Of a DNA stretch of 11,534 nucleotides, positions 8,317 to 11,534 are shown in pieces. The notes below the pieces were generated by a model. It made no database searches. It saw nothing but the letters and a program-made list of their open reading frames with translations, and was not told where the DNA came from. This DNA comes from Conidiobolus incongruus B7586 (Eukaryota; Entomophthoromycota; Entomophthoromycetes; Entomophthorales; Conidiobolaceae), in assembly GCA_000697335.1 (NCBI GenBank), contig JNEM01017070.1:1-11534 (forward strand), given 5' to 3'. Each line of letters starts with the position of its first letter. The stretch's first letter is position 1. The position numbers and the translations under genes are program-made.

Positions 8317-8590
8317 TTCAATAAAGCTTATATCTGATAATAATATTATTTATTTATTATAAAGTGGTTTTACTAATAATCAGTATAGATGTTCCATTTA
8401 AAGTCAATATTTTAAGTGGATGGGATATTTATAAACTAGAGGAAAAGGGGCTTATTAATCCAATGTTTAGAAGTTAGGAGTTCCTCCATTATTGAGGTTT
8501 TAAAAATAGACTTGTATAGTTATCACATAAATGAAAGTATATTGCGACAGATATATTATAAAAAACTATTTAAAATAATTTAATAATGAT
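8317..8590. other. Moderately GC-richer stretch with short open runs on both strands
   Basis: The plus strand is open for 47 codons at 8440-8580 (includes RKRGLLIQCLEVRSSSIIEV). The minus strand has the 17-residue ORF at 8489-8436. Neither matches a family I know, and the codon-position G+C of the plus run is not clearly coding-like. The stretch may hold the 5' part of the minus-strand fragment next to it. Confidence 0.2.
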
Positions 8591-8883
8591 AATAATTAAT
8601 ATGGAAAAATGATTTTTAAAAAGCAAATGGGTTATTAATTACTAAAATGGTTTTATTTTGTTAAAATATTAATTTAAAATCTATTTAATCTTCAAACCAT
8701 TGTATATAATTTTTGAAAAAATTCTTTTCTTTTTCTTAAAGGTGGTTTTATAATATATATCTTTTCCAAAGTAATATCAAATTTAATTAAAAACATCATC
8801 ATTGTTTTTTGAGTTGATAATTTTTATAAATTATTATCAAAATTGACATTAAATATTAAAAAGATTCTTCCATCATGAAATAA

Positions 8884-8899
8884 ATATATATATATATAT
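8884..8899. repeat. (AT)8 microsatellite
   Basis: Uninterrupted AT dinucleotide run of 16 nt; likely replication slippage. Confidence 0.9.
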
Positions 8900-9654
8900 C
8901 CCAATATCACATAAAATATAGTAATTTATCAAATTATTATTTGTACAACTCGTTGATAAGGATAATATTTAATTTTACATGTTTCAAATAATATCAAATT
9001 AAATTGAATAAATTACAAAATTTGAATGTATAGTATTTTACTCTAATCTGGATATTTGGTTCTTTAAAAATATATTATTTTAGTTAACTAAAATATTTGT
9101 TAATTTAAAATTACACTTAACTTTAAATTATATATCAATATGTATTAAATATAGTGAAAATATTTAAGTCGATTATTTATAAATATTATACACTAAAGAG
9201 TTATTATATATTAATTTATCAATATCTATATATATTTTAATTTTGATTTATTTATTTAAATTCTGATTTTAAAATTTATGATTTTGATAATACTAATAAT
9301 ATTGTTGGTAACGCAATATAATACTAAGGAAAAGTTAAACTAATAGTATTATCATATTAATATATCACTGAGTTTATATTTGATTTGAATACATTAGCTA
9401 GTGTAATAAAAAATATACATATATTATAATATTAATAGAAATAGTCTCAAACTATATAAATCAATACTGATTAAATATCGTTATTAACAAGATTAAAATA
9501 CAAAAAAATGTTTATTTACTTAATCAATAATATTTATATATTTAGTTAACTTTAAAATTATTTTTAAATATAAAATTTTTAATTAACCCAACGCTAATAC
9601 AAACTTAGGAAAATTTAAAAAACATAAATAAATCTCGAAATATATTACATATAA

Positions 9655-9673
9655 ATATATATATATATATATA
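9655..9673. repeat. (AT)n microsatellite, 19 nt
   Basis: Uninterrupted alternating A/T run of 19 nt inside A+T-rich DNA. Confidence 0.9.
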
Positions 9674-10850
9674 AACTATTAATTCTGTTATATAACATTA
9701 TGTATAAATATATATTCTAATTTAGTATATAACAAATTCAAATTAGATAAAATATTAATTATATATCATTATTATATAATTCAATCAATATTAATAATTA
9801 TAAATTATTTGATATAAAAGTGTTTAATTTTAAAGCATTTATAACAAAAGAGTTTTTACTTACTAATTTTATTAATTTAACATATGTTGTTATTTTACTA
9901 AAATATATTATGATATTTTAATATAAATTAGTTTGAATATATACTATAATATCACCAAAAACTTTATATATATATATAATGGTTTTCATATCATTAATAA
10001 GGCCATATTAATTTAAACTTCAAACTTTTATTATTTGAAATTTGGATTTAGTTTAAATATTCGAATTATCTTTCTGAATAAAATTTTCAATATAATTCAA
10101 AATTATTATCAAACCATTATCTATTAAGGATTTAATTATATATAATTTTCAAAAAATATTTTATAAATTTAAAAAAGAGTAAATTTGAAAAATCAAAGTA
10201 TCTATTTATATCACTAAATATTACAGTTATTGAAATAATAATAGTGATACAGATGATTTTAATGATCTTAATAATACTCAATATTTCAATTATATATTTA
10301 TATTTAATTTTAGAAATATCCTAATGAGGACTTTATTATCATAAACAAATTTATATTTTGTTAAAATATATATAATTTATAGCTCTAAATACTCAAAAAA
10401 ATTATGTTAATTAAGTTATATTTTAGAATTATGTGATATAATAGAAATATATATTTATATAGAGAACATTAAATATCTTAAACATTTTATAAATTAGTCT
10501 TAATCTCAAATAACGGAATAAATAGTTAAAAATATATTATCAAACAAATAAAACTAATAAAATATTAAATATTTTTTAAGTTTTTTAAGGTAATTGTTTT
10601 ATATTTTGATATTATAATATAAATCCATATAATAAAGAATAAAAAATATGATATAATAGCAATTAATATAAAAAGAATAAATTAATAATAATATAGGTTT
10701 ATAATTAAAATTTAATAGTAATTTTTTTGATACATATTATTATATTAATATTAAAAATCCGATTCATTATTATATATCAATATATTAATTAAATCAAAAT
10801 TTATAGTATTTTTTTTAATATTTTATTGATCATAAAAATAAAATATTATG

Positions 10851-10868
10851 ATATATATATATATATAT
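10851..10868. repeat. (AT)9 microsatellite
   Basis: Uninterrupted AT dinucleotide run of 18 nt. Confidence 0.9.
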
Positions 10869-11200
10869 TTAATATTTTTAAATACAGATTAATTATTATA
10901 TTAAAGTTAACTAATTCATATAATTATGAATATATCAATACTGATTTTTTTAATTTTATTTTTAAATAAATAATTGAATAATCAAAAATTTGATATTATT
11001 ATTTTCCTATTATTATCAATAACTTTGAATATTTTGAAAAATTAATTTAATATTTTATTAATATTAATAATCGATATATTTATTTAATGAAACACCTAAT
11101 ATTACCGAAAATTAAAATATTACTTAATAATGAGAAAATTGACATATTTTATTATTTGGTATTATGAAATTGATTATTAAAGTTTTGGCAATAATTTATA

Positions 11201-11223
11201 TTATAATTATAATTATAATTATA
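11201..11223. repeat. Hexanucleotide tandem repeat (TTATAA)
   Basis: TTATAA repeated three times and followed by TTATA, 23 nt in all. Each unit is itself palindromic. Confidence 0.85.
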
Positions 11224-11534
11224 TTATAAAATCTTTTTGATTATATAGATATGGCACATTAAAAGTTGAATTTATTTAATATTATTTAAAATTAATTATT
11301 AATTACAGCATATGCTAAAGTATTGATTAAATTTCATATGCTTATAATAATTTATATATATTCAATATTTCATTTTAGAAAATTTAATGTTAGTTGAATT
11401 TTTAAATTAATATTTTCTATATTAATTAAAAAAATGAAATAATATGTAGCATTTCTAATATACGAATATAACATAAATCATAATCTAAGTATTGAAAAAT
11501 TTAATTAAATACAAAATAAATATATTATTACCTT

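Larger units (their letters stand above)
8591..11534. other. A+T-rich stretch without a supported gene
   Basis: Almost pure A/T sequence with TA microsatellites. Two plus-strand stretches are mildly stop-depleted: 10234-10491 (includes NNNSDTDDFNDLNNTQYF, open from 10234 to 10341) and 8884-9420. They carry no motif I recognise and may be remnants older than the relics to the left. I found no tRNA, rRNA or transposon signature. Confidence 0.5.

Overview
The window looks like nuclear DNA of a very A+T-rich fungus. The evidence is a complete eukaryotic microsomal cytochrome P450 with one short GT-AG intron (54 nt), plus decayed sequences that read like the fungal-specific (Zn2Cys6-type) transcription factor domain. 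Extreme intergenic A+T, tiny introns and P450 abundance suggest an early-diverging fungus such as an entomophthoralean (Conidiobolus-like) lineage. That placement is inference; no rRNA or marker gene is present.

Layout, left to right. 1-925: A+T-rich, nothing recognised. 926-2131 (-): decayed fungal transcription factor gene. 2430-3938 (-): intact two-exon P450, the only gene here that looks alive, with TATA-like elements and a short GC-rich patch upstream (3939-4150). 4276-5023: GC-richer, coding-like block, probably an unidentified decayed gene on the minus strand. 5245-6387 (+): second decayed fungal transcription factor gene. About 6412-7113 (+): stop-depleted hydrophobic stretch, possibly a decayed seven-helix receptor. 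7123-8049 (+): dead mariner-family DNA transposon with the HTH domain and all three catalytic regions recognisable. 8003-8316 (-): membrane-protein-like gene fragment. 8590-11534: A+T-rich, no gene supported, only microsatellites and weakly stop-depleted frames.

The main observation is that much of the apparent desert is not empty. Several stretches keep one reading frame over 0.6-1.2 kb while collecting many in-frame stops, and the frame still spells family signatures. This suggests decay mostly by base substitution toward A+T with few indels: a gene graveyard around one surviving P450. I found no evidence of a new multi-gene system. The P450 stands between two transcription factor relics, but whether they ever regulated it cannot be told from the sequence.
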